Notes under the pieces: model-generated
What the model saw: only the letters and a program-made list of their open reading frames with translations
Told to the model about the DNA's origin: nothing
Databases searched by the model: none
Position numbers and translations under genes: made by a program
Source of the DNA: Acetivibrio mesophilus
GTDB lineage: Bacteria; Bacillota; Clostridia; Acetivibrionales; Acetivibrionaceae
Assembly (NCBI RefSeq): GCF_004102745.1
Contig: NZ_RLII01000013.1
Span: 27,003-91,002 of the forward strand
Direction of reading: 5' to 3'
DNA length: 64,000 bases
Shown here: one piece after another, positions 36,992 through 46,308 of the stretch
Layout: every line of letters begins with the position of its first letter
How positions within the stretch are numbered: position 1 is the first letter of the stretch

Positions 36992-38152
36992 TTACAGTAC
37001 TTCTACCTTGCCCTGTTCTAAGGCCTCAATTCCGTATTGCATTGACTTCATAAGAAGATGCTTTTCTTTGGCACTTTCGGCCTTATTTATAAGTGAAAGC
37101 ATTTTTTTGACAAACAGGCCTTTTAGACCTGGTTCGTTCATAATATCCTCATAATTATATTGATTGATGGTTTCATCATTTACGACTGCATAAAAAAAGC
37201 TGTCCCCAATAGCATCGGCTATATCTGCAGCATTAATATGGTATCCCGGCAGGGTATAACCCTTTAAAGTTATATGTATGAGGTTATCTCGGTTTTCGTC
37301 TTTTACTGCTTCCCTGTAAATCCGATCTATGATCCGGTTGTCACTCTCAAAACAGTCGGATTTGATTTCCAGTGATTTATACTGCCTTCTGTTTGTTTTC
37401 TCAAACCTTACATGAAGCTTTTTTTCCTTCTTTGACACAAATTCTATCTTGCCGATAAAAACACCATGCTCCCCTTCCTCGTCAAAGCCCAATGGTTCCG
37501 GACTTCCGGGGTTGTATATATTCCCACTCTTACCTATACCTCGCAAAGTATTATGAAAATGCCCTAATGCTATATAATCCATGCCTAGTAAATCAAGTTC
37601 GCCGCTAGTCATAGGATTATACCTGCTCTTTTTGAAATTCAAATCCACAGTACCGTGAACTGCCAAAAGGTTAATATACTTTGGGTCCACTGGTTCAATA
37701 TTGCTTATTAGACTTTTTTCTTCATGGAAATTGGCAAAGCCGACACCGTATACACAGGCATTATACTCCTCAAGAAAGACTTTTGGCCTGTCCTCGGACA
37801 AAATAAAGACATTTTTGCTCCACTCAAAGTTTTGGTAATAAGAATTGGGAATATAGGGATCATGGTTTCCCGGCACAATAAATACTTTTATTTCGGGAAT
37901 CTCGCTAAATTTTTTATTTATATAATGGATTGTAGACTTTTTCACATATTCATGCTCATAAAGATCTCCGCTTATGAGCATAATGTCCACAGCTTCCTTT
38001 ATCGCAAGGTCAATTATTCTATCAAACACCTGTAGAAGATCCCGCCTTCTTTGCTCTGCTACTGCAATCTTAGAACCTAATGAGCTAAAAGGCGCGTCAA
38101 GATGAATATCTGAAAAATGCAGAAACTTTAATGAATTCATATTGCAAGCCAC
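36992..38152 (-). CDS. YhaO/SbcD-like DNA exonuclease (metallophosphoesterase)
   Basis: The protein has 386 residues. All calcineurin-type motifs of the Mre11/SbcD group are visible: FSDIHLDAPF (residues about 13-22), SGDLYEHEY (about 61-69), PGNHDPY (about 96-102), VHGTVD (about 166) and ALGHFHN (about 195). These coordinate two metal ions for phosphodiester cleavage. The C-terminal 150 residues fit the capping domain. With the ATPase downstream it should form an SbcCD-like double-strand end-processing complex. The start may be the second methionine, three residues in. Confidence 0.9.
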   Translation of the reverse strand: MACNMNSLKFLHFSDIHLDAPFSSLGSKIAVAEQRRRDLLQVFDRIIDLAIKEAVDIMLISGDLYEHEYVKKSTIHYINKKFSEIPEIKVFIVPGNHDPYIPNSYYQNFEWSKNVFILSEDRPKVFLEEYNACVYGVGFANFHEEKSLISNIEPVDPKYINLLAVHGTVDLNFKKSRYNPMTSGELDLLGMDYIALGHFHNTLRGIGKSGNIYNPGSPEPLGFDEEGEHGVFIGKIEFVSKKEKKLHVRFEKTNRRQYKSLEIKSDCFESDNRIIDRIYREAVKDENRDNLIHITLKGYTLPGYHINAADIADAIGDSFFYAVVNDETINQYNYEDIMNEPGLKGLFVKKMLSLINKAESAKEKHLLMKSMQYGIEALEQGKVEVL

Positions 38153-38232
38153 CCCAAAATCTTCATATTGCCTTGATTCTTATAGAATATCATATCAAAG
38201 TTTCTGCCAAAATGATATATTTAAATTGAATG

Positions 38233-39825
38233 CTATATATCTTTTATATCACCATCCTGTACAAAGAAGGTGGTATTAATTACAGGCCTGTCTATTTCCT
38301 TAATAATATTTTTTATTTCAAGAACAACACCGGGATAAGCTTTCTTTAATATCGCTATTTCTCCTTCCCCTCTGGTCCTTAATACATTGGCGATTGATAT
38401 TTTTTCCTCTTCAAGCTTCTGTAATTCATCCTTTATCCGGTTAAACCTCTGTTTGATGCCGTCAGCCTTAAAACTATCTGCTTTTTTTTGCTGTTCATTA
38501 CCGAAATAATTCATCGCCTCAAACTTTACCTTTACCAATTCATTCTTTATCGTCTCAATACTGTTTATTACCTCTTGGAGTCTTTCCTTCAGCTTATTTC
38601 TATTAAACCCTTTAACCGATATAATCGTACGTTTTTCACTGGGTGAGCCCAAAATGGGAGACATTACTTTTGTTTCACACTGTATACTTCCGCCGGATAT
38701 CTGTCCCTTGGGCGAATCAATTATAACTTCTTTAGCTGTAATATTGCTGTTGATGCAATAAAGGCCCACATGTACGCTTCCTTCGCAAATAATAGTGGCA
38801 TCCGAAATAAACTTCGAATAAATATCCTTTTTAGCCTTTATTATCGTCCTGTTTTTGCCTGCTATTCCACCTTTGATATAGATACTTCCCTCTCTGCTGA
38901 TCACTTCTTTTACACTGCCTATTCCATAAACCCCGAGTATTTCTATGTCCTGGTTTGACACCAATGAAAATCCGTCTGCAACTGTACCCTTTACACTTAC
39001 AAAACCGTCAAAATCAACATTCCCTGTTTTAAAGTCCAAATCCCCTTCTATCTCAAGGTGGTTCGATACACTTATCTTATCTCCTTCATAATGTACGGCT
39101 CCGCTCCTTAATGCAAAGAGATATGTCACTCCATTTTTATGTTCCTCTTTGACCGTGTTCTTGTCATAATGTAAGGGATGTTTTTTCCCAGGTACAGCAG
39201 GTATTGGATTGCCCTTTACCGATTTGCCCTCAACTCCCGGTTTCGGATCAATCCTTTCTCCTAACCAATCTCCAACCTCCACCCTGTTTATAAGGTTAAG
39301 CTCATAGTGGTCTACTTTACCATCCTCTTTTATCTCAGGCGTTGCTTTTTTAATTTCATACATTTTTACGACCGAATCTTCTCCATTCTCAGGGGGTATG
39401 CCTTCAGCTATCAGGATTTGCTTATTATTGCAAAGCTCATTTAATAATACATCCTGCTTAACCCCATAGACAACGCCTGCCTTTTCAAGGCTTTCCACTA
39501 TCTCTTCCATAAGCTTTATCCGTGCATCTCCGGAAAACTCCCGTTCTTCTACACAGAGCTTAATATATGCTTTTAACTCGTCGCTTGAGAGCTCTATACT
39601 TATTCTATCTTTAAGCTCACCAAATTTGGCCGGAGGCTTTGGCGCAAAGAGTATTGAATTTTTAATTGCCATAAAGCTGGTAATCTTTATTTCTGGGTGT
39701 TCACCTAATATTTTGTTGAATTCCTCCACTGACATGCCTTTTTTGTAGGATTCAATATAAAAGCCGTCAGTTTCTTTTATTACGCTTATATAAGAAGAAA
39801 AATACACAATATTATCCTGCGCCAT
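38233..39825 (-). CDS. FapA/DUF342 family protein
   Basis: The protein has 530 residues. The central region (about 150-400) carries the DUF342/FapA signature: GDWLGERIDPKPGVEGKSVKGNPIP, then a right-handed beta-helix with repeated GDLDFKTGNVDFDGFVSVKGTV-type strands and EGSIYIKGGIAGK. A coiled-coil C-terminal part (about 405-490) follows. Members are cytoplasmic; the Vibrio protein FapA links glucose signalling to motility, but most clostridial members have no known role. Isolated from yhaO by 80 bp on the same strand. Family sure, function open. Confidence 0.85.
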   Translation of the reverse strand: MAQDNIVYFSSYISVIKETDGFYIESYKKGMSVEEFNKILGEHPEIKITSFMAIKNSILFAPKPPAKFGELKDRISIELSSDELKAYIKLCVEEREFSGDARIKLMEEIVESLEKAGVVYGVKQDVLLNELCNNKQILIAEGIPPENGEDSVVKMYEIKKATPEIKEDGKVDHYELNLINRVEVGDWLGERIDPKPGVEGKSVKGNPIPAVPGKKHPLHYDKNTVKEEHKNGVTYLFALRSGAVHYEGDKISVSNHLEIEGDLDFKTGNVDFDGFVSVKGTVADGFSLVSNQDIEILGVYGIGSVKEVISREGSIYIKGGIAGKNRTIIKAKKDIYSKFISDATIICEGSVHVGLYCINSNITAKEVIIDSPKGQISGGSIQCETKVMSPILGSPSEKRTIISVKGFNRNKLKERLQEVINSIETIKNELVKVKFEAMNYFGNEQQKKADSFKADGIKQRFNRIKDELQKLEEEKISIANVLRTRGEGEIAILKKAYPGVVLEIKNIIKEIDRPVINTTFFVQDGDIKDI

Positions 39826-39992
39826 ACTAAAATCCCCATTTCTCTAAATAGATCCTTATATAGCTAATATATTTCTTTCTACACCACTTAATGGAATTGA
39901 CTTTGATAAGAACTGTCATAGATTATTATCGGATAATTGCAACTATAACATTATTGCAATCATAATAAGTTATAATATATTTAAAGTCCTGA

Positions 39993-40778
39993 TTAAATCC
40001 TGAATTTGCTTTTATTTCTCTCATATAAGACGCTTTCAAATGCCACAGCTTCATTTAAAATATTTTCAATACTTTCCATGGTTTCTTGGGAATCGAAACT
40101 TGAATTAATCTGATGTTTCATCATGCTAACTGTACTTTTTATATAGTCAAGCTTCACATCTATTCTCTCTAAGTCATTTTTTTCTTCTTTGAGTCTGTTA
40201 ATTATTTTTTCATCCATCTCAACAATTCTTTTTATATCCTCATACACTTTGGGATTATCAGCAAAATTAAGCTTTCTTGTGTTTTGTGAAAGCCTTTCCA
40301 TCAAGGAATTTATATTTGTACGGTCTACAGCCTTGCTTCTTATGCAAAAGTCCTTAAGCAGATTCAAATAGGATATAGTGAGATTTAGGGTATACTCAGC
40401 AATCTTCTCCTTTATATGATTGGATTTGTCCTTATTATAGGATTTTAGTATATCGTCCTTGTCTTTTACTAAAGAAGAAAGTTTTTTGTAGTACGCAGAA
40501 TTGGTGTACTTTTTAGTATCTGCAGTCAATTGCAGACACATCTTGTTCATCTTTTTTATTTCCTTTTCCTTCTCTTTATGAAGAAAATTTTCCTGAAATT
40601 CTCTATCCGTAAAGCTCTTTAACACCAGCCCAAAATAAAGTATGACAGCGGAAATGGCGGCATACGAAGATGGGAAGTGGGCAAATTCGGCAGCTGCCAA
40701 TCCCATTCCCATAAAAACCAAAAGCATACCTAAATTTTTATAATAAATAATTGAATTCCAAAAAAGCTTTAGTTTCAT
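39993..40778 (-). CDS. Membrane-anchored coiled-coil protein, XpaC-like
   Basis: The protein has 261 residues. The start at ATG 40778 has GAGGGG 5 nt upstream. Two membrane helices (residues about 8-26 and 31-50) are followed by about 200 residues of charged alpha-helix with heptad patterns (KEKEIKKMNKM, MDEKIINRLKEEKNDLERIDVKLDY). This layout resembles the XpaC-like proteins that often accompany PspA- or TelA-type stress proteins. It directly follows pspA and an AAA ATPase gene. I infer a part in the envelope stress complex; sequence resemblance to XpaC is only moderate. Confidence 0.6.
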   Translation of the reverse strand: MKLKLFWNSIIYYKNLGMLLVFMGMGLAAAEFAHFPSSYAAISAVILYFGLVLKSFTDREFQENFLHKEKEKEIKKMNKMCLQLTADTKKYTNSAYYKKLSSLVKDKDDILKSYNKDKSNHIKEKIAEYTLNLTISYLNLLKDFCIRSKAVDRTNINSLMERLSQNTRKLNFADNPKVYEDIKRIVEMDEKIINRLKEEKNDLERIDVKLDYIKSTVSMMKHQINSSFDSQETMESIENILNEAVAFESVLYERNKSKFRI

Positions 40779-40794
40779 ATATCCCCTCTTAGTG

Positions 40795-40826
40795 AAACAC
40801 ACCCCTTATGAGGAGTGTGTGTTTTA
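40795..40826. terminator. Hairpin between pspA and the XpaC-like gene
   Basis: Arms AAACACACnCCCT and AGGAGTGTGTGTTT (about 11 bp with one mismatch, 4-nt loop) with T-tract only on the plus strand, although the flanking genes are on the minus strand. It may set the relative expression of the two genes or stop antisense transcription. Confidence 0.5.
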
Positions 40827-40838
40827 TTCACAATCATC

Positions 40839-41567
40839 TTATGAATTCGCTTTGTTTTCAGTCTTTTCCTTAACTTCAAATCCTTGCTCACCGCTCAGCA
40901 AAGCCTCAGCCCTTGCTCTTGCCCTGTCACGAGCAGAGTTCATATCAAGCTTCTTAAGCTTCAATTCTGTATTAGTCTCATTCAAGCTTTCAACAGCATT
41001 AGCTCTTGCAATCTTTTTGTTAACAATTTCTCTCGCACGGTCCATATCTTGATTGATATTCCCAACCTTGTTGTTCTGGGAAGTATATTTTGCATTTACC
41101 GAATTGATGTTTTCCTTCAGCCTTGCCATCTTCTCTTGAGTCTTCAGAGTTTTTAGCTCGTTGAGCTTTGCTGTCATTTCAGCCTCAAACACCTTATAAT
41201 TCTCACGTATATTTTCAACTTCTCTTAAAGCATTATCGTGAGTTGCTTTATGTGTCTCATAAACAGTCTGATACTCCTCTTCCTGCATGAGAAGCTCCAC
41301 CAGAAGTTCCTTGTCACCCTGTCTTTGAGCTGCTTCAACTCTGGACCTTACCGCAGCGAGATTCTTTTCCGCATTCTTCATTTCAATTTTTATCATTTCT
41401 GCATTTGTCTGAATTTCAATTATTTGCTGTTCTGCTTCCTTACGAGCCTTATTTATCTGATTTTTGATGTCCTCGAACAATAAGTTCGGATTGTTTTCCT
41501 CAAGTCCTCCAACAAATAAACCAAAAAAGCCTCGAATCAAACTTCCAAGTCTGCTAAAAAAGCCCAT
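40839..41567 (-). CDS. pspA: PspA/IM30 (ESCRT-III-like) membrane stress protein
   Basis: The protein has 242 residues and is almost fully alpha-helical. The N-terminal amphipathic helix (MGFFSRLGSLIRGFFGLFVGG) is typical of a membrane-binding helix, and long coiled helices with A, E, Q and R-rich heptads follow (residues about 30-200). This is the ESCRT-III-like fold that coats and repairs damaged membranes. A GGAGG ribosome site precedes the ATG. It lies between an AAA ATPase gene upstream and an XpaC-like gene downstream, a setting in which the ATPase may disassemble PspA polymers, as Vps4 does for ESCRT-III. That partnership is inferred from context. Confidence 0.88.
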   Translation of the reverse strand: MGFFSRLGSLIRGFFGLFVGGLEENNPNLLFEDIKNQINKARKEAEQQIIEIQTNAEMIKIEMKNAEKNLAAVRSRVEAAQRQGDKELLVELLMQEEEYQTVYETHKATHDNALREVENIRENYKVFEAEMTAKLNELKTLKTQEKMARLKENINSVNAKYTSQNNKVGNINQDMDRAREIVNKKIARANAVESLNETNTELKLKKLDMNSARDRARARAEALLSGEQGFEVKEKTENKANS

Positions 41568-41692
41568 ACCTAATCCTCCTTGTAAATAGAATCGTTCATC
41601 TTTTAATTTATAACAAATATGTTCTGTTGTAAACTGTAAATCAATAAAATTTTAATCAAATATTCTTATGCATAGTTTGCATATTTCATTCT

Positions 41693-43315
41693 CTATAAAA
41701 CCTCATCAAGTTTTGATCTGTCATCGAGAATATACCTGTACCTTTCGGGCAAGAGATCCTTATCGTCGCATTCCTTAATTGCCAGCATTGTCATAAACTC
41801 TACCTGCTGAGTACTCGGCCTGCACCTTGAAATCGCTTCATTGAGTATCTCTGCCGTCAGGATGCATCCTTCCACATCATCTTCATTTGCAAGTTCATAA
41901 GCCTTTCTTACCACCGTCTCAATTTCTGCACCGGTATAACTTTCCGTTTGTGCCGCAAAAGATGTAAAGTCCTTTATGTCTGTCTCAAAGCCATATTTCT
42001 TTATCATTATTTTAAATATATCTGCTCTTTCATTCTCCTCAGGAAGAAGTATGGGTATCTTTTTATCAAACCTTCCGGCTCTTTTTAAAGCAGCATCTAA
42101 AAGATCAGGCCTGTTTGTTGCAGCAATAAAGATAACCTTACCCCTATTATTTGTATTACTGGTGAACTGCAAAAATTCACTAAAAATATTTCTGCTTACT
42201 CCGTTGTCGCCACTTTCTCCTCTTCTGAAGGCTGTATCTATTTCATCAACAAATACAATTACCGGTTGCTGTGATTGTGCACCTAGAAGACATTTTTTGA
42301 AATTCTTCTCACTTTCTCCCACGTACTGTCCTAAGATCCTCGACATATCAATCTTTACACAGTTAAATCCGCTTGACTTTGCCAGTGCATTTACAAGTAA
42401 AGTCTTTCCGGTCCCCGACGGTCCACATAAAAGTATTCCCATTGGCACCCGTCTTAAGTCACCTTTCTTTATAGGTTCTACAATATTTTTGAGAAGATAG
42501 CTCTTGGCCCGTTCCATACCTCCGATATCTTCAAAGCTTATTTCGGGATATATGAACTCCAGAACATCTCCATACTCTTTTTTCAGCACAGAATGCTTCT
42601 TATCCTTAATGAATTCAAAGCTTATCGGAACATCCTCCGCTTCAGCTTTCAGCTTTATATCCTTTATGGCCTTTTTGCTAAGACCTGAGGAAAGCTTGGC
42701 AAACTCGTCAATGGAAATATCTATTTTTATATTCTCATCTTTCAATAGATGTTCTATATATTTCCTACGTTCTTCTTCATCCGGCAGTTCCACGAGAATC
42801 GGTTCTACTCTGTAGGATGAATTCAAGACCTCGCTGCTTACTTCAGCCAAGTTGTTTGCCGTCATAATTATTGTGCTTCCTACTGTGGAAATTTTTGCGT
42901 CATTTGACCATTCACAAAGCCAAATAAGCGCCATTCTTTCTTCCATCGACATCGAAGCCGTATCGCCGGAAGGAATTATCTTCTCCGCATGTTCTATAAA
43001 CAGAACCATTTTCGTGCTCTTTAGAGCAATATCAATGTACGGAAATATCTTTGACGGCAGCACTCTTTTGAGTCCAATGGTCTCATTTGAGGTTATCTTG
43101 TTGAATTCTCTTTCCATTCCCGGCTCTAGAAAAGTCAGACCTCTTGAAATGTCATAGAATGCCACTATAGAAAAACCTCTCTGCTTTATAAACTCCTCAT
43201 AAAGATATCTGTCTATATACCTGTAGTCGTCAACCACATCCCTGATGTTGAAATAAAGAATAAATTCGTGAGATATTCCTGCTTTATAAATGCTTAAAAA
43301 TTTATCAAACCACAT
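41693..43315 (-). CDS. Tandem AAA ATPase linked to PspA
   Basis: The protein has 540 residues. The N-terminal 250 residues look like a degenerate AAA module: HEFILYFNIRDVVDDYRYID, MVLFIEHAEKIIP as a Walker B-like strand, and no P-loop. The C-terminal AAA module is classical: Walker A LLCGPSGTGKT (about 292-302), Walker B VIFVDEIDTAFRRG (about 348-361), and the second region of homology ATNRPDLLDAALKRAGRFDKKI with two arginine fingers. This dead-plus-live dyad layout recalls Ycf46-like and PspA-associated AAA proteins. It is the first gene of the AAA-pspA-xpaC-like set. Cytoplasmic; substrate inferred to be PspA. Confidence 0.85.
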   Translation of the reverse strand: MWFDKFLSIYKAGISHEFILYFNIRDVVDDYRYIDRYLYEEFIKQRGFSIVAFYDISRGLTFLEPGMEREFNKITSNETIGLKRVLPSKIFPYIDIALKSTKMVLFIEHAEKIIPSGDTASMSMEERMALIWLCEWSNDAKISTVGSTIIMTANNLAEVSSEVLNSSYRVEPILVELPDEEERRKYIEHLLKDENIKIDISIDEFAKLSSGLSKKAIKDIKLKAEAEDVPISFEFIKDKKHSVLKKEYGDVLEFIYPEISFEDIGGMERAKSYLLKNIVEPIKKGDLRRVPMGILLCGPSGTGKTLLVNALAKSSGFNCVKIDMSRILGQYVGESEKNFKKCLLGAQSQQPVIVFVDEIDTAFRRGESGDNGVSRNIFSEFLQFTSNTNNRGKVIFIAATNRPDLLDAALKRAGRFDKKIPILLPEENERADIFKIMIKKYGFETDIKDFTSFAAQTESYTGAEIETVVRKAYELANEDDVEGCILTAEILNEAISRCRPSTQQVEFMTMLAIKECDDKDLLPERYRYILDDRSKLDEVL

Positions 43316-43431
43316 TTTTTGTTTTTTATCCTCCTAAAGATAATCCCTTGCGATTTATATACAGTAATTATACGATATTTTTTCGAAAAGTTCACTATCT
43401 GTTAATAAAAACCTTGGAATATATCAGATTA

Positions 43432-43923
43432 TTAATACTCTTGGGTTCTATTATCCTCTTCTATTGCAATATTGATTTTAAGTCTGCCACAAGCAGTAAT
43501 ATAGTCCATAGATATAGGTTCAACCTTCGGAACAGTGATAAGAGCATCCTTACCTTCTAAGACTATAGGTAGCGCCGCCTTAATCTCTGCCGAGTACAAA
43601 TTATTAAGTTCTTCTATGGCGTTGTCGGCAATAATTCTGTTTAGCTTCTTAACAGACTCCAATACCATATTTTCGTTTTGGGGATCAAAATCCGTTCCAA
43701 TCATGTTTTTTGCCAAAGCAAGGGCCAGGTCCTTTTCCATATCAATCAAAAATCTTCCCTTCATTTTGCCGAAAAAATTAATAATAGAGGCTACTCCAAG
43801 GGATTTAATATCTTCATTTTGTGTGTAAAAGGTCCCTTCCGTACAAATTTCAATATCTGCATTCTTCCTGAAAATATTCTTTATACTTTCTATAAACGGA
43901 ATATATAATTGACCGCTTACCAT
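43432..43923 (-). CDS. CheX-like chemotaxis protein
   Basis: The protein has 163 residues with the CheC/CheX alpha-beta fold. The N-terminal VSGQLYIPFIESIKNIF helix matches CheX. A GVASIINFFGKMKGRFLIDME strand pair and the helix KKLNRIIADNAIEEL follow. CheX and CheC dephosphorylate CheY-P through an E-x-x-N motif. Here the asparagine is present but the position three residues before it is lysine, so phosphatase activity is doubtful. No cheY or other che genes are adjacent; the upstream neighbour of the PspA cluster may be incidental. The motAB operon elsewhere in the window supports a motile cell. Confidence 0.72.
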   Translation of the reverse strand: MVSGQLYIPFIESIKNIFRKNADIEICTEGTFYTQNEDIKSLGVASIINFFGKMKGRFLIDMEKDLALALAKNMIGTDFDPQNENMVLESVKKLNRIIADNAIEELNNLYSAEIKAALPIVLEGKDALITVPKVEPISMDYITACGRLKINIAIEEDNRTQEY

Positions 43924-44274
43924 TGCTGTCCTCCTTTTAATTTGCTTCCCACCAGTTGTAATCAGCCCCTGAAAGATATATTTTCGGTATCCTCTTTAAG
44001 GGTTTTCTAAGTATTTTTTCGTCTATTTTATATCATACCATAACATAAACTCATTAAAAATCATCAGAAAGCTTAATTTTTAATTTACTATCTATTGTTT
44101 CTTTTTATTACTTTATTAAGTATATTTTCTAATAAAAAATCTTTTTGAAAAGAATAGTTGTATTGGCATATTGATTGAGAATAATTAAATTGGTCTTTTG
44201 AAATGCTATAAAGTATATATAAAGAACATAATAAGCATATTTTTTACAATAATAAGCCGTTTAAGGAGGTATTT
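43924..44274. other. Divergent intergenic region cheX/HMA gene
   Basis: About 350 bp of AT-rich DNA with T-runs and A-runs. I see no gene, hairpin or convincing promoter pair, though promoters for both divergent genes must lie here or nearby. Confidence 0.35.
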
Positions 44275-44481
44275 ATGGAAACAGCAATTTTTAATGTTCC
44301 GTCAATTTCATGCAGCGCTTGTTCTAGTAAAATTGAGGAAAACGTAAGAGAATTAAAGGGTATAGGAAATGTGTATTCCGACCTTAAAAGCCAACAGGTA
44401 AAAATCGAATACAATCCATCGGATATAAGCCCGCAGGAAATAAAAAAGCATATTGCCCAAATGGGTTATGAAATAATTTAG
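44275..44481 (+). CDS. Heavy-metal-associated (CopZ-like) small protein
   Basis: This 68-residue protein is a stand-alone HMA domain. The metal-binding loop reads SISCSACSSKIE, with a C-x-x-C pair at about residues 12-15, and the ferredoxin-like beta-alpha-beta-beta-alpha-beta order is visible (GIGNVYSDLKSQQVKIEY; PQEIKKHIAQMGYEI). Such proteins carry Cu(I) or other soft metals to P-type ATPases or repressors. No metal ATPase lies next to it, so the partner is elsewhere. AAGGAGG precedes the ATG at a good distance. It converges on the gntR gene with a 15-bp gap. Confidence 0.88.
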   Translation: METAIFNVPSISCSACSSKIEENVRELKGIGNVYSDLKSQQVKIEYNPSDISPQEIKKHIAQMGYEII

Positions 44482-44496
44482 AACCAAAGGTGGAGG

Positions 44497-45189
44497 TTAT
44501 ACTCCTCCACCTACCTTCATATTCTTTATTGCTTTTATTATTGCTGTCTCCTGTTGGTTTATATGCTTTTGTGCATACTCCTGAGCAGCTGTTTTGTCCC
44601 GGGTTGAAATGGCCTCTAGGATGTATTGATGCTCTTTAATAAGTTCCTTGGGATTGCTGTAATCCTTTAAATATATTACCCTAAACCTCTGAATCTGTTC
44701 GCGTAAATTGCTTGAAATCTGAATAAGCCTTTCATTTCGTGATGCCCGATATATTAATTCATGAAACTCTACGTCCTTTTTTATCGAGCCCTGCAAATTG
44801 TCTTTATTCGCGTAAGCTAAAAATTGCGATTGTATATGCTCCAATTCCTTTATCTCTCCATCGGTTATCCTTTCGGCCGCAAGTGCCGTTGCCAAACCGT
44901 CAAGAGATGCCCTGACCTCCAAAACATCCATAATATCTTTTGCTGAAAGCTCCGCTACATGTGCTCCTTTCCGAGGAAGCATTTCCACAAGTCCTTCCAG
45001 CTCAAGCTTTCTTATTGCTTCTCTTACAGGTGTACGACTGACTCCCATCTTTTCTGCCAGTTTGACTTCCATAAGTCTTTCTCCCGGCTTTAATTCACCT
45101 GCAATAATAGCCTCTCTAAGTGTATTAAAAATTACCTCCCTTAAGGGTTTATAATCATTTAAATTTACCTTTGAAAGCTTTCCAGCCAT
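44497..45189 (-). CDS. GntR-family transcriptional regulator (FadR/FCD type)
   Basis: The protein has 230 residues. The winged helix (about 8-75) shows the GntR signature: LREAIIAGELKPGERLMEVKLAEKMGVSRTPVREAIRKLELEGLVE. The C-terminal FCD domain (about 85-220) is all-helical and carries the metal/ligand residues FHELIYRAS, with a later HQYIL and HIN. FCD regulators respond to small carboxylates and similar metabolites. It lies 108 bp after ispE on the same strand, and may be cotranscribed. Its targets are unknown. Confidence 0.92.
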   Translation of the reverse strand: MAGKLSKVNLNDYKPLREVIFNTLREAIIAGELKPGERLMEVKLAEKMGVSRTPVREAIRKLELEGLVEMLPRKGAHVAELSAKDIMDVLEVRASLDGLATALAAERITDGEIKELEHIQSQFLAYANKDNLQGSIKKDVEFHELIYRASRNERLIQISSNLREQIQRFRVIYLKDYSNPKELIKEHQYILEAISTRDKTAAQEYAQKHINQQETAIIKAIKNMKVGGGV

Positions 45190-45297
45190 TAAATTCTCTC
45201 CTCACTTAGTGTTTTTTACAAAACTAGATGTTTTGCAATAAACATTTTACATTGATTTTTAGTATTGCAACATATATTCCAAATGCCGTTACAATCC

Positions 45298-46149
45298 TCA
45301 TAGTGTTTGTGTCACAAAGCATTCCCATTTGCCATCCTTTAGACTTTCATAGGCGCGGTGAGCCTTTTCGCTATCTTCGAATATACCGAACACAGAAGGG
45401 CCGCTTCCGCTCATCATACTTCCCAAAGCTCCAAGCCTTCGTAGCTCATTTTTTATATCATTTATGACACCGTATTTTTCTATTGTAACTGTTTCCAGCA
45501 CATTTCTCATATTTTGCGCCAGAGAGCCAATATCTTTCTTAGAAATTGCATTTATTAGAAAATCCGTATCCGGTCTTAAGGATATTTTATCCAATTTCAA
45601 ATTATTGTATACCCATGCTGTTGACACACCAACTTTGGGCTTTACCAAGACAATATCCACCCCTTGAAAGGATGATATCTTTGTTAGTTTTTCTCCAATT
45701 CCCTCGGAGAGCATGGTTCCACCCCTAATACAAAAAGGTACATCCGCCCCAATCTGCTTTCCGATGTCCATAAGTTCGTCCTCATTGAGATTAAGATCAA
45801 AAAGTTCATTCATTCCTTTAATCACTGCCGCCGCATCGGCACTTCCTCCTGCCAAACCTGCCGCCACAGGAATTCTCTTAAGGATTTTAATACTGACACC
45901 GCTTGTGACTTTATACTTCTCCATAATGAGGTTTGCTGCCTTATAGGCAATATTGTCATTTCCTCCGGGTACCCATGGTTTGTCGCATCCCACTTCAATT
46001 CCCGTATCCCTTGTTTCAAGTATTACCTTGTCATGCAAAGTTATAGTTTGCATAATCATTCTGACCTCATGATAACCATCCTGTCTCTTTCCGATTACAT
46101 CAAGGGATAAATTAATTTTTGCATGGGCGTCTAAGCTAATTGATTTCAT
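45298..46149 (-). CDS. ispE: 4-diphosphocytidyl-2-C-methyl-D-erythritol kinase IspE
   Basis: IspE has 283 residues and is a GHMP kinase of the MEP isoprenoid pathway. It phosphorylates the 2-hydroxyl of CDP-methylerythritol. Seen: AHAKINLSLDVIGKRQDGYHE (residues 8-28) with the substrate-binding lysine and histidine, the ATP loop PVAAGLAGGSADAAA (about 90-104), and the C-terminal MSGSGPSVFG loop. Upstream is the SPOCS/LysM gene, from which it is separated by the 58-bp module and a terminator. Confidence 0.95.
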   Translation of the reverse strand: MKSISLDAHAKINLSLDVIGKRQDGYHEVRMIMQTITLHDKVILETRDTGIEVGCDKPWVPGGNDNIAYKAANLIMEKYKVTSGVSIKILKRIPVAAGLAGGSADAAAVIKGMNELFDLNLNEDELMDIGKQIGADVPFCIRGGTMLSEGIGEKLTKISSFQGVDIVLVKPKVGVSTAWVYNNLKLDKISLRPDTDFLINAISKKDIGSLAQNMRNVLETVTIEKYGVINDIKNELRRLGALGSMMSGSGPSVFGIFEDSEKAHRAYESLKDGKWECFVTQTL

Positions 46150-46277
46150 TTTTCACCTGATTTCAATATTTTTATGTAAACCTTTTAATTTTACTTACAG
46201 AGCAGCACTTATTGTGCTATATATATTTTTATATTATATACAATAAACATTTCTTTTTCAATAAAATCTCTTAACGC

Positions 46278-46306
46278 AAAAAAGTCCGAAATCTTCGACT
46301 TCGGAC
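46278..46306 (-). terminator. Terminator between the SPOCS/LysM gene and ispE
   Basis: On the minus strand stem GTCCGAA/TTCGGAC (7 bp, extended by weaker pairs) with a loop of 9, then TTTTTTGCG. It begins only about 5 nt beyond the TATAAT of the 58-bp module, which is an unusual arrangement. Confidence 0.75.
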
Positions 46307-46308
46307 CT

